Source: Plasmodiophora brassicae (Eukaryota > Endomyxa: Phytomyxea > Phytomyxea > Plasmodiophorida). From it: a stretch of 64,000 nucleotides of DNA. The notes below the pieces were generated by a model. That model searched no databases and was not told the origin of the DNA. It worked only from the letters and a program-made list of their open reading frames with translations. This document shows positions 22,567 to 33,577 of the stretch, one piece after another. The translations under genes and the position numbers were made by a program. The number at the start of each line of letters is the position of its first letter. The stretch's first letter is position 1. Location of the stretch: NCBI GenBank assembly GCA_036867785.1, contig CP145409.1, forward strand, positions 682,001 through 746,000, in the 5' to 3' direction.

Positions 22567-24432
22567 TTAGTTCCGCACTTTCTCAAAGATCGCAAACGGA
22601 AACATATGATCAGAAGGGAACAGCACATCCCGCGTATCGTCGACACCGAAACCAGCCGACAGACCTTCTGGAACTGGGGTACCGGGGCCTCCTCCAACGA
22701 CGGAGCAGTACAGAGGTTTCAGGTCTTAAGCGCGTAAGTGAGATGAATGCCTTGCCACGCACACAGCTGGACATGTTAGGTTACCTTGTGAGGCGAAGAT
22801 GTAGTCAATCCGGGACTTTGGATACCAGGAGTTGAACGTATACCCATCATTACTGTTAACGCTTTTCTGTAAAGGCATTAGAAGATGCCACGCGATAACG
22901 CCAGCACAACGCGAACCGGATGGGCCTCTCGCCAAGCATCGCGTAACAAGGGAAACGATCGTTCAGCAGACACGTGCTCGGCATTGAAGTCCCCTGTTAG
23001 GACCACAGGAGCGGCTTTCTGGAAACGATTCAGCCAGTGTAAAACGTTTCTAGCTCCAGGTAACATGGTTACCGAGGACACGGAGGCAGTTATCCATTCA
23101 TTCAGTTCAGACATTGTTCTCGCTCTCGCGGACGCACTGAGCGATCTACCAGAAACGGCGTGTCAGCATGCCTGTGAAATTTGAATCATCATAGCGTATC
23201 ATACAGGTGCGTTGTGACAATATGGGTAACCGGGTCAGCGTCATCCGGTGCTCCCCAGCGAATGGACGCGCGCAAACCAATACGCTGGTGAAAATCTTGG
23301 CCATCGTACGGATCAAGGGAGAGCTTAATGAAGGAGGTTTCTACAATGGGAAACCTGCTGAAAATCGCAAGACCCTCATGAACTGATCAGGCGAGTTAGG
23401 GACATAACCACGCTGAACCATTACTACTGACCAATTTCTTGGTTGTCTCGGAACCGCATCGCTGGCTGGAACACGAATTGCATGTCCGGCAAGATCGAGC
23501 GCAAGTCGTCGACCATGAATCGGTTTCGAGGTTCAAGGCTCACCTTCCGCGAGCGCACCTCCTGGAAGGTAATCACGTCAGGCAACAGGGTCTCAAACTG
23601 CTCTACGAGCAATGGCAGTCGTTTCAGCCAGTGATTGTAGTTCCAGGTGTTGACAGAGAGCACGCGAAGGGTCGGCGACCGCGGTCGGATTGACAAGCTC
23701 GGAATCGTCGATGCTGGCAGAACCAGGTCTGGGTACCTGGGACCCTTCCATGTATACGGACATGTATATCTACATTCTCGATCAGTACGTAGCGATGGGA
23801 CACAACCATCATGCATTACTTCGTGACTGCAGAGACACCGGAGCTGTCTGTGGCAATGACAACTTCGTGATCGAATGTGACGGAGCGGTCAGAACGCGAG
23901 GCAATGCGAAGGGACAGCTTGTGAACTGTGTCAATAGGCACTGCATAACGTGGCGATTACATAAAACCGATTCCGTGAGCGGCCACGCTTCTGACCTTTG
24001 ACTTCCGGCAACGTTTCCGTTGTGGTCGTCAACGACAGAACGTCGACGAGGACGAGACGGTTGCCGCCGACAGCAGCCATAGTGCGAAGAGAATCCATCG
24101 CAAACTGGAAACATGTCAAAGCTAGGTTAACTATCAGATGGCGGTGCTAATGGCCGACGCACCTGCACGACTTGATTGCTGTACTGCTCAGGCGGCGCTA
24201 CAGCATGGTCGGTTAGAGTTGTCGACGACCTTGCGCGGCTTGCGGGTGACACGGCCCACACAATGATAGCGAGGACAAGCAGAGCGCCGATACCAGCAGT
24301 AACGAGCACGGGCATGAAATTGCGTCCAAACCGTCGTCGCATCCAATGCATCACGCCACGACGGCTCCTGTAGAGCAGGCTGCCGGGTCGGCTGTGGTCG
24401 GACGCTGCACGCCGGTTGCGAAGCGGCTCCAT
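22567..24432 (-). CDS. Type II membrane protein with endonuclease/exonuclease/phosphatase domain
   Basis: Start ATG at 24432. An Arg-rich cytoplasmic head is followed by one TM (PVLVTAGIGALLVLAIIVW). After introns comes a strand-rich segment (FAMDSLRTMAAVGGNRLVLV; LSLRIASRSDRSVTFDHEVV) and a linker. The EEP fold then starts with LRVLSVNTWNYNHWLKRLPL. Catalytic motifs are NTWNYN, DVITFQEVRS (metal-binding Glu), APVVLTGDFNAEH, SRIDYIFAS and PSDHMFPFAIFE (the DH pair). All key residues are present, so a phosphodiesterase, nuclease or lipid phosphatase activity outside the cytosol is plausible; the substrate is unknown. The end at 22567 was found by joining ...IFASQ to DLKPLYCSV. Confidence 0.75.
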
Positions 24433-24870
24433 GGGCGCTGGACGTGCGCCAACGTAACTCCGTGTCCGTCGACGCCCATGGCCAATAGGGCGGCCTCAAC
24501 GCTCGCTATAGCCTCGAATGGTATTCCCCCCGTCATTGGCCATCCGCCTTCCATCATTCCTTTTTCACACACACACACACCCCGGTGAAAGCATGAGCAC
24601 GTATTCTGCGCCCGAGTTCTGTTCCAGGGTCCGCTTCGAACGTGTATACCTGTTACTACCAGGAACAGTAGGCAGTACCAGGCCATGTTCCCTACCAACG
24701 TAGGCACGGGAATTCCGGCGATTACTGCCGGGCTGTGGATGTGGATGTTCAAGTTGGGAGGAGGCTGCCGGAAGCAAAAATGTCAAGCAGCCCCGGGGGC
24801 AAAGGTGAGCCGCGTCGATCGAGGCCGACCTGGGCTCGCGATTTTTTGGGATTGGTTGTCGTGCGTCGGG

Positions 24871-27619
24871 ATGGCCGCCGACACGACAACAGCTGATATT
24901 GATCAGCTGCTGAAGGACACGGACCAGTTCCTGAATCAGCACAGCCTGCAGGCATCGAAGGCGTCGGTGGACGGGGGGACTGCGGGGACGGCGGCGGTGG
25001 GCCCTGACGACCAGGTCGACCGGTTGTTACGGGACACGGATTCGCTGTTGCGCGAGATTGACCTCCAGTCGGCATCGAGGCGTCAACCGGCGGCATCGCC
25101 GACGTCGTCATCTGCCAGTGGTGACGATACTATCGACCACCATGTCGACAATTTATTGAAGCGGTCCGCTGCCGTACTCGTTGATGACGACAAGGGTGCC
25201 GCAGCACCCAGCAGCTCAAGCGATATCGATGCCTTGAAACGAACTTCCAGGATCTTGAACACCAACGCCAGCTCTGAATCGGATAACGATATTCCCATTC
25301 TCCGCTCTGAGGTCGAAAGTCGTCCCAGGCTCATCAACCTGGATCGCGGTTCTCCTGGTATTTCCAGTTCAGGTCTGGTGTACACTGGAATCAACGAATG
25401 TCTCCCTGACATTGCGCGGTCAGACCTCCCTGTCGTCAACCGCTTGTTAGCGCGTTGCGGCTTCTCGAACATCGACAATGAGAATCAAGCGCTGCGCACG
25501 CTTCTATCCGTCCTGACGCAATACGAGGTTAAATCGGACCAACTCCACAGTATGACTGAGCAGCAGAACAGGGTGCGTTACATCCCATGTTACGACGAAG
25601 CGTCGGGGGTCGATCTCTCATGCGTCCCCACAGGAAAAGGCGTATGGAGGTCCTGCAACGTCCCAGCAAACCGAGTTCTTGGAATCGGCTAACAGGACGT
25701 TGAACTACAAGTTGCAAGAATCGCAGAAGACAATTGAGGTGGGGAAACCGGAATGGCCTCGGAAAGGAGTGCAGGGTTCGCTGACGGTTCTGCAAAGAAA
25801 CTCACGGCGTCGCTACAGCAGCATCAGGGGCAGTCGTCACCGGCACCCGACGATGAACTGAAACGCCTGCGAACGAAGAACACGTCGCTGAAGGCCAAGG
25901 TGGCGCAGATCGAACACGAGCTACGACGTAAAGAAACGCTTGTTGAAGAAATGCAGTCGAAGCTGCAGAAGATATCTGCCAAGGTCGGGCCCTGCAGATA
26001 CGATAGGAACAGGCGTGCTGATGGATTGCGTAGGAGGATGCTCGGAGAGAGCATGAAACGGAACTGTTCAAAGAAATATTCGCAAAGGGGCCACGTGCTT
26101 CGTCGCTGAAAGACAGTCGAACACTTGAGTTGCTCGGCGCGTTCGATGCGCAGAGGAAACGGATGCAGGAGGAAATCGACGCGCTGACGAGGAAATGTGA
26201 AGCGCTCAGTCCTTCTGTCCACTCGGCGGATGCACAAATGCAAGTACAGACGCTGCGAGACGAGATCGCCCGTCTCAAAGATGAACTTGAGCGTCGTCCA
26301 AGCGTTCGGCAGTGGCAAGACGCGCAGAACGAAATGAAAGCCTTACGGGCCCAACTTGCAGAAGCTCGCAGCGTTGGCGATTTCCGCCAGAAGTTATCAA
26401 CGCGAGAGCTGATTGAACGGGATCGCGATATTCACCGTCTGACGCTGGGCAAGATCGAGCACATACCGCAACCGATCTGTGTAGAAATTCTTCAGGACGT
26501 CTGCCGGTTGTTGGAAGTTGATGACGTCGCCCTTATTCTGCCATCTCTGAAGAAGGTTTGCAAGGCCGTGTCCAGAATCCCGCTTTTACAGTCGGTCAGT
26601 TCTGCTATTATCTGCTCAGTGTGCCATTGGTTAACTTTTCATCCTCTTGCAGTTTGTACGTGACGTCCTTGCCCTTGTCGGCATTGATGCTGACAACGAA
26701 GGCGATCCATATATCGCGATCAAACGCACCGTCCCCATCTTGACGTCATGGAAAGAGGATATGAAAACATTGGCGAAGCTTGAAGCGTTCAAACGTGACC
26801 TGTGGCATCGTATACAGCAGCGCCGATCTGCGTTGATCCAAGACAGAACGCCGGAAGTTCCTTCCACTTCTCAGCCGTTGGAGACTCAGGTAAACATGGT
26901 TAACTGCATGGATCTTACCTGTCCTGACCTGCTGTAGATGACAACAATTCTGTCGTCGCTCGACGAACTTATTGCAACTGAAGCAACATTACTCGATGGC
27001 AAGAAGGCGTTCGAGAACTTGGAAGAGTTTGTTCAGGCACGACCCGATATTCTGTGCAACAAGATTGTTGGTCACTTCATGCAACTATTCTCTGTTGATT
27101 CCATTGAAGGCGTTTTGCCTGCCATGAGTAAGCTCTGCGTCGACATTGAATCGGCCCATAACTTCATGAATGCCATTCGATCAACTCTTCGACTGGATTC
27201 CAATGCGTCTGTTAGCGCCATCATTGCGCAAGTTCAAAGATTGGCAGACAACGTTCCCAGCAGCACCGACCGTAGCCAAGAGCCTGATTTCCAATCCGCC
27301 GATGCTCTCATCCAGTTGCGTCAACTGCTGCATGTGCAAACCACATCCCAAATTGTCGAGGCATGTCGAAAGTAAGGATATGAATCATTCTCCATACTGC
27401 TGATGCTAACTATAATGGTTAAGGCTCGCGGATCGATGCGCTCTGTACGATGGGCTGTTTCCCCACGTCGACAGAGTGCTGAATCGTTTGTTTACGATTC
27501 TGCGTGTGCATCACATTGTCGGTACCCGTGTGTTCATATGCTTTATGCTGGCGTTTCTGACGACTCTTGCCAACCAGGATGACATTGTACCGGCAGTGCA
27601 GAGGCTTTCTGTTCACTGA
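24871..27619 (+). CDS. CEP70: Centrosomal protein CEP70
   Basis: Centriole and basal-body coiled-coil protein that binds gamma-tubulin and microtubules in animals. Start ATG at 24871 (MAADTTTADIDQLLKDTDQF). The N-terminal 230 residues are disordered, with repeated IDQLLKDTD / VDRLLRDTD units. Coiled coils follow (ELKRLRTKNTSLKAKVAQIE; MQEEIDALTRKCEAL). A conserved segment reads IHRLTLGKIEHIPQ, LQDVCRLLEVDDVALILPSL and KKV. The C-terminal region gives IVGHFMQLFSVDSIEGVLPA, LADRCALYDGLFPHVDRVLN and finally DDIVPAVQRLSVH, matching the CEP70 end (DDxDAIVPAVKKL). At least seven exons; introns at 27374-27420 and 27511-27579 restore this tail. Confidence 0.75.
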
Positions 27620-28118
27620 CGGCTTTATCGAGATGCTGATTTCCCGAGTTGGGCGCACGCTTCTTGTGGATCTACACGAACCCGCACTGGCTGACGTTGT
27701 CACGGTCCGCTGTCGCTGTATATACCGGCCTCTGCTGCGTTAAATGATATGGAGAATATTAAAGTTAATGCGTCCTAAGATTCACGCTCTATGTACCTAC
27801 TCTGTTGCGCCCCAAGATCCCGATAATTGCGAAATCGGAGACGCACTGAAACAGGGTACGGTTGCGCTGTCTGTATGGAGCGATGGCCTCCTTCATTCGT
27901 TCCATTTCGTACTGGCCATCGTGTACAGTGTACACTGAGGATTCACCCGGTACGGTGACCAGTTACACGCCGTCACCGATTGGCGCTCTCTGGCGGTAGT
28001 AATGGCCAACGGGTAACCATTCGCTTGGGTAGAAAAGATCCAGACACTGCCGTATCGGTGTGCCCGACACATTCAATATAACGACGGCTGGGGAATATAA
28101 AATAATTTTTCCTAAGTT

Positions 28119-30115
28119 TCACGCTCTGAAGATGCCGGTCAGGAAATCCGACTGGTCCTCGACATCGCTGTTGCTGCTCTCAGCCTCACGATCAAGCTCT
28201 CTGCGCGCAGCCGCCCGCTCTTCTTCGAGCTGCCGCGATCTTTCCTTCTCGCGGGCCGCTTCCTCTTCCTTCCGCTGGCGCTCCTCGGCCTCGCGCTGTC
28301 TCCTTGCCTGTTCAGCCTGAGCAGCCAGCTCCTTAGCAGCACACTCTTGCTCTTGCCGTCGTCTTTCTTCCTCGGCCTGCCTCTGCAATTCCTTTTGCCT
28401 CGCTTCCGCGCTCATCGTCTGATAATCTCTCCACAGCGGATCATTGTGCTCCCCGCCATCACCATCGCCAACAGCAGATTCGTCTTCTAGGTTCTCCCAC
28501 GCCTCGGTGTTGACGACAACAGGCGCCTGCATCGACTGCGACGACGAAGGCTGCTCCACTGCCGTTGACGATCCGGGCGCCGATTTAGACGAAAGTGCAG
28601 CAGGCTGTATAACAGGGATCTCGGCCTCGTCGTCACTGCTGTCGGAAACAAGGCCACTAGACGACGTTTCATCCGAATCCGACTCATGCCTGGTGACAGC
28701 GGTCGCGACGGAAGTCATGGAGTTCGACAGACGACGTTGCCCCGATGTCAACGGGACAGCTGGTTGCGAGGTGGAACGGACACGACCAGGGGCCTTGGGC
28801 AAGACCCTGGCGACGAACTGTTGAAGTTTCCGTAACGTGGCCGTCGATAGCGACTCCATATCGAGCTCGATTTCCAAGTCCTTGTCAACCGAGGAGCCAT
28901 CGCCGACTGGAGTTCCAGTGATCTCGATGACGCTTTCCAAGTGTTCGGGGAGAACGCGATACAGATCCGCTCGGAGCCTCGATTTCTCAACAAACGTCAA
29001 GGGCTTGTCGACGATACCGGACGACGGTTTCGGCTGAGGGGCAGAAGGTCCATCGACTGCATGTTCTCGAGCAGCGGCTGCCAACTGTTGCTGCTGCTGC
29101 TGGTGCAGAAGAGCTTTCTTGCGTTCCTTCTTCAGGACATCCTTCTTGCGATGCCAAATCTTCTCGAGACGCAGCGCGACATCGTGGACGAATGTCTTCG
29201 GCGCATTGAAGAGTTTGGCATTATCCCATACAAGTTGAACATCAGCGAGGAACGCCGCTAGCTGCGTGTAATGCCCAGATTTCAAACGAGTCATTATGGT
29301 GCCCAAATCCATCGGGTTCTTGATAATCTCAGGATATGTGGGGATGTCAAGAGCGACCCAGTCAACCGGCGCATTAAACAGGTAGCCGTACTCGTTGTGG
29401 ATGAGCTCGTCGATGAAGCGAATGCACAGATCTTTCGATACGTCCATCGACCCGTCATCAGCAACAGGCGGTGCACTCTGGACAACGGCCCCCTTCTTCT
29501 TCGACGCACCCGACGACTTACGCCTCACTGCGGACGAAGCCCGAGGCGTGCACTCACCGTTGCCATCCACAGCGGATGCCAATGCGGCCGTCGCATTACG
29601 TTCAGCAGCGAGAGCACTCTGAAGTCGCTTCAGATAGTCTTCCAGTTCGATTTTCCGTTTCTGCAGGAGCCTCCGTTTGTCGGCGGCCTCAGCAGCGACG
29701 ACGGCCGGATCGACGGTGGGAACTGTGCGCACAATGCCAACAGGTGAACCCACAAACACATCAGAACGGAGGCGCAGGCCTGTACTATACCCTTCTTTAG
29801 GGATAGACGCCTGCGTTTCTGCGTCGACGCATTAGGAAGCGGAGCAGCCGGGTCCAGATGCGCAGCGGCGTTCCCGCCGTTATGCTCGGATGGAGCCGAG
29901 AGCGTATGGTGTCGCGGTTGGCGCGGCATTCGAGCGGATCTGTCATACAGGAAGTCGGCGCTCTTATCGACGGGCCGGCGCGACCGTTTGCCGGAAACGA
30001 TCAGCGTTGACGACGGCTGCGATTCGTGCGCCGGCGCCGGTTCCACCGCCGGCCCTGCATCAACACCGCCTGCTTCATTGACGACACTCGATTCAGGCGA
30101 CACGCCCATCAGCAT
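28119..30115 (-). CDS. BET/GTE-type bromodomain protein
   Basis: Chromatin reader of acetylated histones. Exon 1 (start probably ATG 30115, though an acceptor at about 30197 could mean an earlier exon) is a disordered basic leader ending QKRRRLSLKK. Intron 29796-29723 (GTATAGTA...GCGCACAG) joins it to a helical linker. The single bromodomain reads CIRFIDELIHNEYGYLFNAP, DIPTYPEIIKNPMDLGTIM, TRLKSGHY and VWDNAKLFNAP with the acetyl-lysine Asn. A NET-like region follows (LTFVEKSRLRADLYRVLPEH; EIELDMESLSTATLRKLQQF). The C-terminus has Ser/Asp-rich tracts and a long Arg/Glu-rich helix. One bromodomain plus NET is the plant GTE arrangement. Confidence 0.9.
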
Positions 30116-30423
30116 GCGGGTGGGGGCGCTCGGCGACGTCCTAAGCCCGTCGACGACGACCGAACCCAACCCAACTGGGCTGCGCGCATCCGCCACTGAC
30201 CAGCACCGCCGCCCGGTCAGAAATATCCGTAGCTACCATCCTGGGTGCCCCACCTGCCACGTCACCGTCGGCGCGAACCGCACGTCGCTTCACCGTAAAG
30301 CACACCCGTTGGAGTGGCACCTTATTTCTGCCTACTACAAACGCCAACCACGATTTGGACTGCTGTTGGAATACTAAGGGAGATGCACGAAGGTCTGCGT
30401 GCTGTGACGGTCACCGCTTATGA

Positions 30424-31059
30424 ATGGGAGGTCAGTGTGAAGGGTCCATCCAGGGAATGTCGAGTCCGTCTGCCCATGCAAGGGAGCACCGGGACGACCG
30501 TACAGGAGGGCAAGGTCAGTATTCTGCGACAGCCGAGCTAACGGCGTACCTCAAAACGTACTTCCCTGATTATGTCCCGCCAAGCCCGGTGCCCATAGCA
30601 CGACTTGCCGACACGTCAAGTACGAGGCCGGCACGTCGCCTAGTACTGCCCGCCAAGGATGTCGGGTCTGGGCCGCCATCACCAGCAGCGATTAGTGATG
30701 ATGAAGAATATGCGCTAGGCAGTGATGACCTAGAGGCCGACGACGATATACAATGGATTGATCGACGCACGTGGCGAAGCAAGCACAGTCGTGCAGCAAC
30801 AAGGCGCGATCAGTCTCCTGGAATGGCAACATCTGACCCGCAATCGCGAGTCGCCAGGCGGTTGGAATCATTCCTGACAGAGTACAGGGATGGTCTCGAG
30901 TCGGCCTGCTTCAGAGCCCCTGACCAGACAGACTGCGTGGTCATGAGCGGCGATGATGACGTTCCAGATGTACTCCAGGGCGTCTGGCGGGCCAGGCCGT
31001 ATACAACGCCTGCGAACGGGCAGCAGTTCGACCTATCCGACGAAGAAGCTGCCATTTAA
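30424..31059 (+). CDS. Hypothetical acidic protein
   Basis: Not recognised. The long frame contains AELTAYLKTYFPDYVPP, a disordered acidic stretch (ISDDEEYALGSDDLEADDDI), WIDRRTWRSK and VARRLESFLTEYRDGL, ending DLSDEEAAI. An upstream ATG at 30389 with an intron ending CTGCGACAG near 30534 could give a different N-terminus (MHEGLRAVTVTAYEWE). It converges with the ALDH gene with only 12 bp between stop codons. Confidence 0.5.
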   Translation: MGGQCEGSIQGMSSPSAHAREHRDDRTGGQGQYSATAELTAYLKTYFPDYVPPSPVPIARLADTSSTRPARRLVLPAKDVGSGPPSPAAISDDEEYALGSDDLEADDDIQWIDRRTWRSKHSRAATRRDQSPGMATSDPQSRVARRLESFLTEYRDGLESACFRAPDQTDCVVMSGDDDVPDVLQGVWRARPYTTPANGQQFDLSDEEAAI

Positions 31060-31071
31060 CACATGGTGTAC

Positions 31072-33274
31072 TTAAGGAGCCGCAAATACAATGCCTTGCG
31101 ACAACGGGAGGGCATTTGAGTGATTAATGGTGCACGTCACCCGACGACAATACTGTTTCCAGGCATCCGATCCAGATTCGCGGCCGCCGCCAGTTTCTTT
31201 GTCACCACCAAACGCGCCACCAATTTCGGCACCACTTGTTCCAATGTTGACATTGACAATGCCTGACTGATGGTTTAGTGTGGACGGCGCCCTTATGCGG
31301 AAACAATGACATATACCGCAATCGGAGCCGTTAGGTCCAGCCCACTGAAACAGATTTCTCATGTCACGTGTAAACAGCGACGATGACAGGCCCTGGGGAA
31401 CGGAATTGTTCACCTCAATTGCCTCTGTCAAGTTGTTCACCTGACAGAGATGAAGGTGTCAAACCAGAAACACATGTCACGCGAGATGTAGACAGACCCG
31501 GAACAAGTACAAGATAGGAGCGAACACCTCGCGGCGAACGCATTCAGCAGAGGGGTCGACCTCAACTAAAGTCGGCTCCACGAATAGGTTATCAGGTTTA
31601 GATGGACCGTGCTGTTTGCCTCCTAAGAGAATGCGACCGCCGGCAGCTTGAATGTCGCTGATCCCTTGCAGGAACGCTTTGAGAGCCGCTGTCATCATTG
31701 TACGTCAATTACACCATACCAATGGCGTCACTGACTTCAAACCTGGGTTGTGAAGTGGACCACAGAGAGTGTCCGTCTCCAACGGGTCGCCGATCTTGAC
31801 ATTTTTCAAAGCACTAACCAGACGTGTAGTAAACTCGTCGTATACGTCGCTATGAATGATAAGGCGTCTGAGAGTAGTGCATCGTTGTCCCGCTGTCCCG
31901 ACAGATGAGAAGACGGCGGCCTGCAGTATGTAGTATCTCAGTCTGAGATCATGCAGGTACAACCACAACGAACCAACATACATTGAGAGCGAGAGCCATG
32001 TCCGCATCATCCATTACAATTATGGCATTGTTTCCACCAAGTTCCAGTATGGATCTCCCGAACCGAGAAGCAACAGCAGTTCCTACGCTTTGGCCAACTT
32101 TCGTGGAGCCCGTGAATGAAACGAGGGCATTACGAGGATCGTTAACCATAGCGGATCCTGCTCACATCAATCAGGAGCTGTCCGGAAACACAGATGTCCA
32201 GCACACCAACCGATGGTACTTCCTGTGCCGCATGCGAATGACGCGATTACACCCGGGAACTTCATGTCCTCGAGGACATCGGCTATTATTTTCGCCGATG
32301 CGACGCCACACAGGGTAACCGTATCCGCAGGCTTCCTAAGCGTCCAGTTACTGCATTTGCCGCTTCCACGATTCTCTTGTGCATACGATTACCAGATATG
32401 TGTGTTTCCCGCTACCAGTGATAGACAGGCATTCCAAAAGAAGACAGCAACAGGAACTGTCGGTGCGAAAAGTTAACAATCACTCCATCGGCAGAATGGC
32501 GAAATGTGCTCCTACAGTTGAAAGCGCTAATGATGGCCACATTTCCTGATACTATGGCTCAGCATGTCAACTCTTGCGTTCGCAACGAGTATTCACCTTT
32601 GAGAGGGAGATAGCGTTCCATCATGAAGTGCTTGGGTCTTTCTGAAGGCATTACTGACCCGTGCAACATTCGCGACAAACCACAAGCGAAGTCACACATA
32701 TCGATTGCCTCCTGGAGACATACTGCTTAATTACCGACAAGGTCCGACTTGTTTGACACATCTGACAAATCACCTGCACTTCTCCGATGCCTTCCTGTGA
32801 AATGCACGGTCAGCGCAGCCGCGAGAAGAATAATCAGCACCTTACGGCGAGTATCTTTCCCATTTCCAGAGAGATGAGAGTTCCTAGCGCTTCCCGCTTT
32901 CGACGTAACTCGGTGCCGATCCGTCGGACAACTACTACAATAAGGCATCCCCATCTTCGGCATTGTGAGCGCATGCATATACCTTCACCACGAACCGGAG
33001 CAGGAACATCCGCCCACTCAGCACGCACACTGTCCATCTTGTTCATAGCAGTATCGTACTCATCAATTGTTGCCCCACGCGTCTTGCCAATAACTGTGTT
33101 CGTCGCCGGGTTCACTGACGTGAACGTCTCACCCGTCCCACCCCACTGCCCGTCGAAACAGCCCGCATTGACTTCCGATCCGGATAAACCCAGTTCCGAC
33201 AGAACTGATGCTATGCGAGCGTTTGCCGCCCCTGAAGACCACCGCCGGCAGAGGGATCGCCCAAGCGACAACAT
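31072..33274 (-). CDS. ALDH7A1: Aldehyde dehydrogenase family 7 (antiquitin), probably mitochondrial
   Basis: Oxidises alpha-aminoadipic semialdehyde in lysine breakdown and protective aldehydes such as betaine aldehyde. Start ATG at 33274 gives an Arg/Ser-rich presequence ([19 protein letters not shown]). Exons then encode [75 protein letters not shown] (catalytic Glu), [20 protein letters not shown] (catalytic Cys), [45 protein letters not shown] and [20 protein letters not shown]. The [19 protein letters not shown] tail is specific to ALDH7. At least eight exons; all key residues are present. Confidence 0.93.
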
Positions 33275-33577
33275 ATCTTCTGTGTCAAACGATGAGCGAA
33301 GTCGAAAATATTCCAAATGGCCATCGCAGCACAAAAAAAACGCGACGCCGCCCACACCCAACCAACCGGCCGAGCGTGTCTGGCAGAACAGTGAACATGC
33401 GGCCGGCTCACTTTACGTGTTGGCGTGGATGATAACACATGGGATCAGGCTTGCAGAATTGTATCGAACATCTGATATACGCGCGTATTAATTCTCGGGG
33501 ACAGAAAACTGCGAATACAGCAGTTCAGGATGCGGGGACCCGGACCACAGAGCGCAGAGATCGCATTTCCCACTTGT

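Noticed and set aside
28119-29759. Plus-strand frames opposite the bromodomain exon
   Set aside because: They mirror a conserved minus-strand bromodomain and show only shadow composition.
31072-33274. ALDH broken by many stops, possible pseudogene
   Set aside because: Each break coincides with GT...AG signals and family motifs resume in frame, so these are introns.
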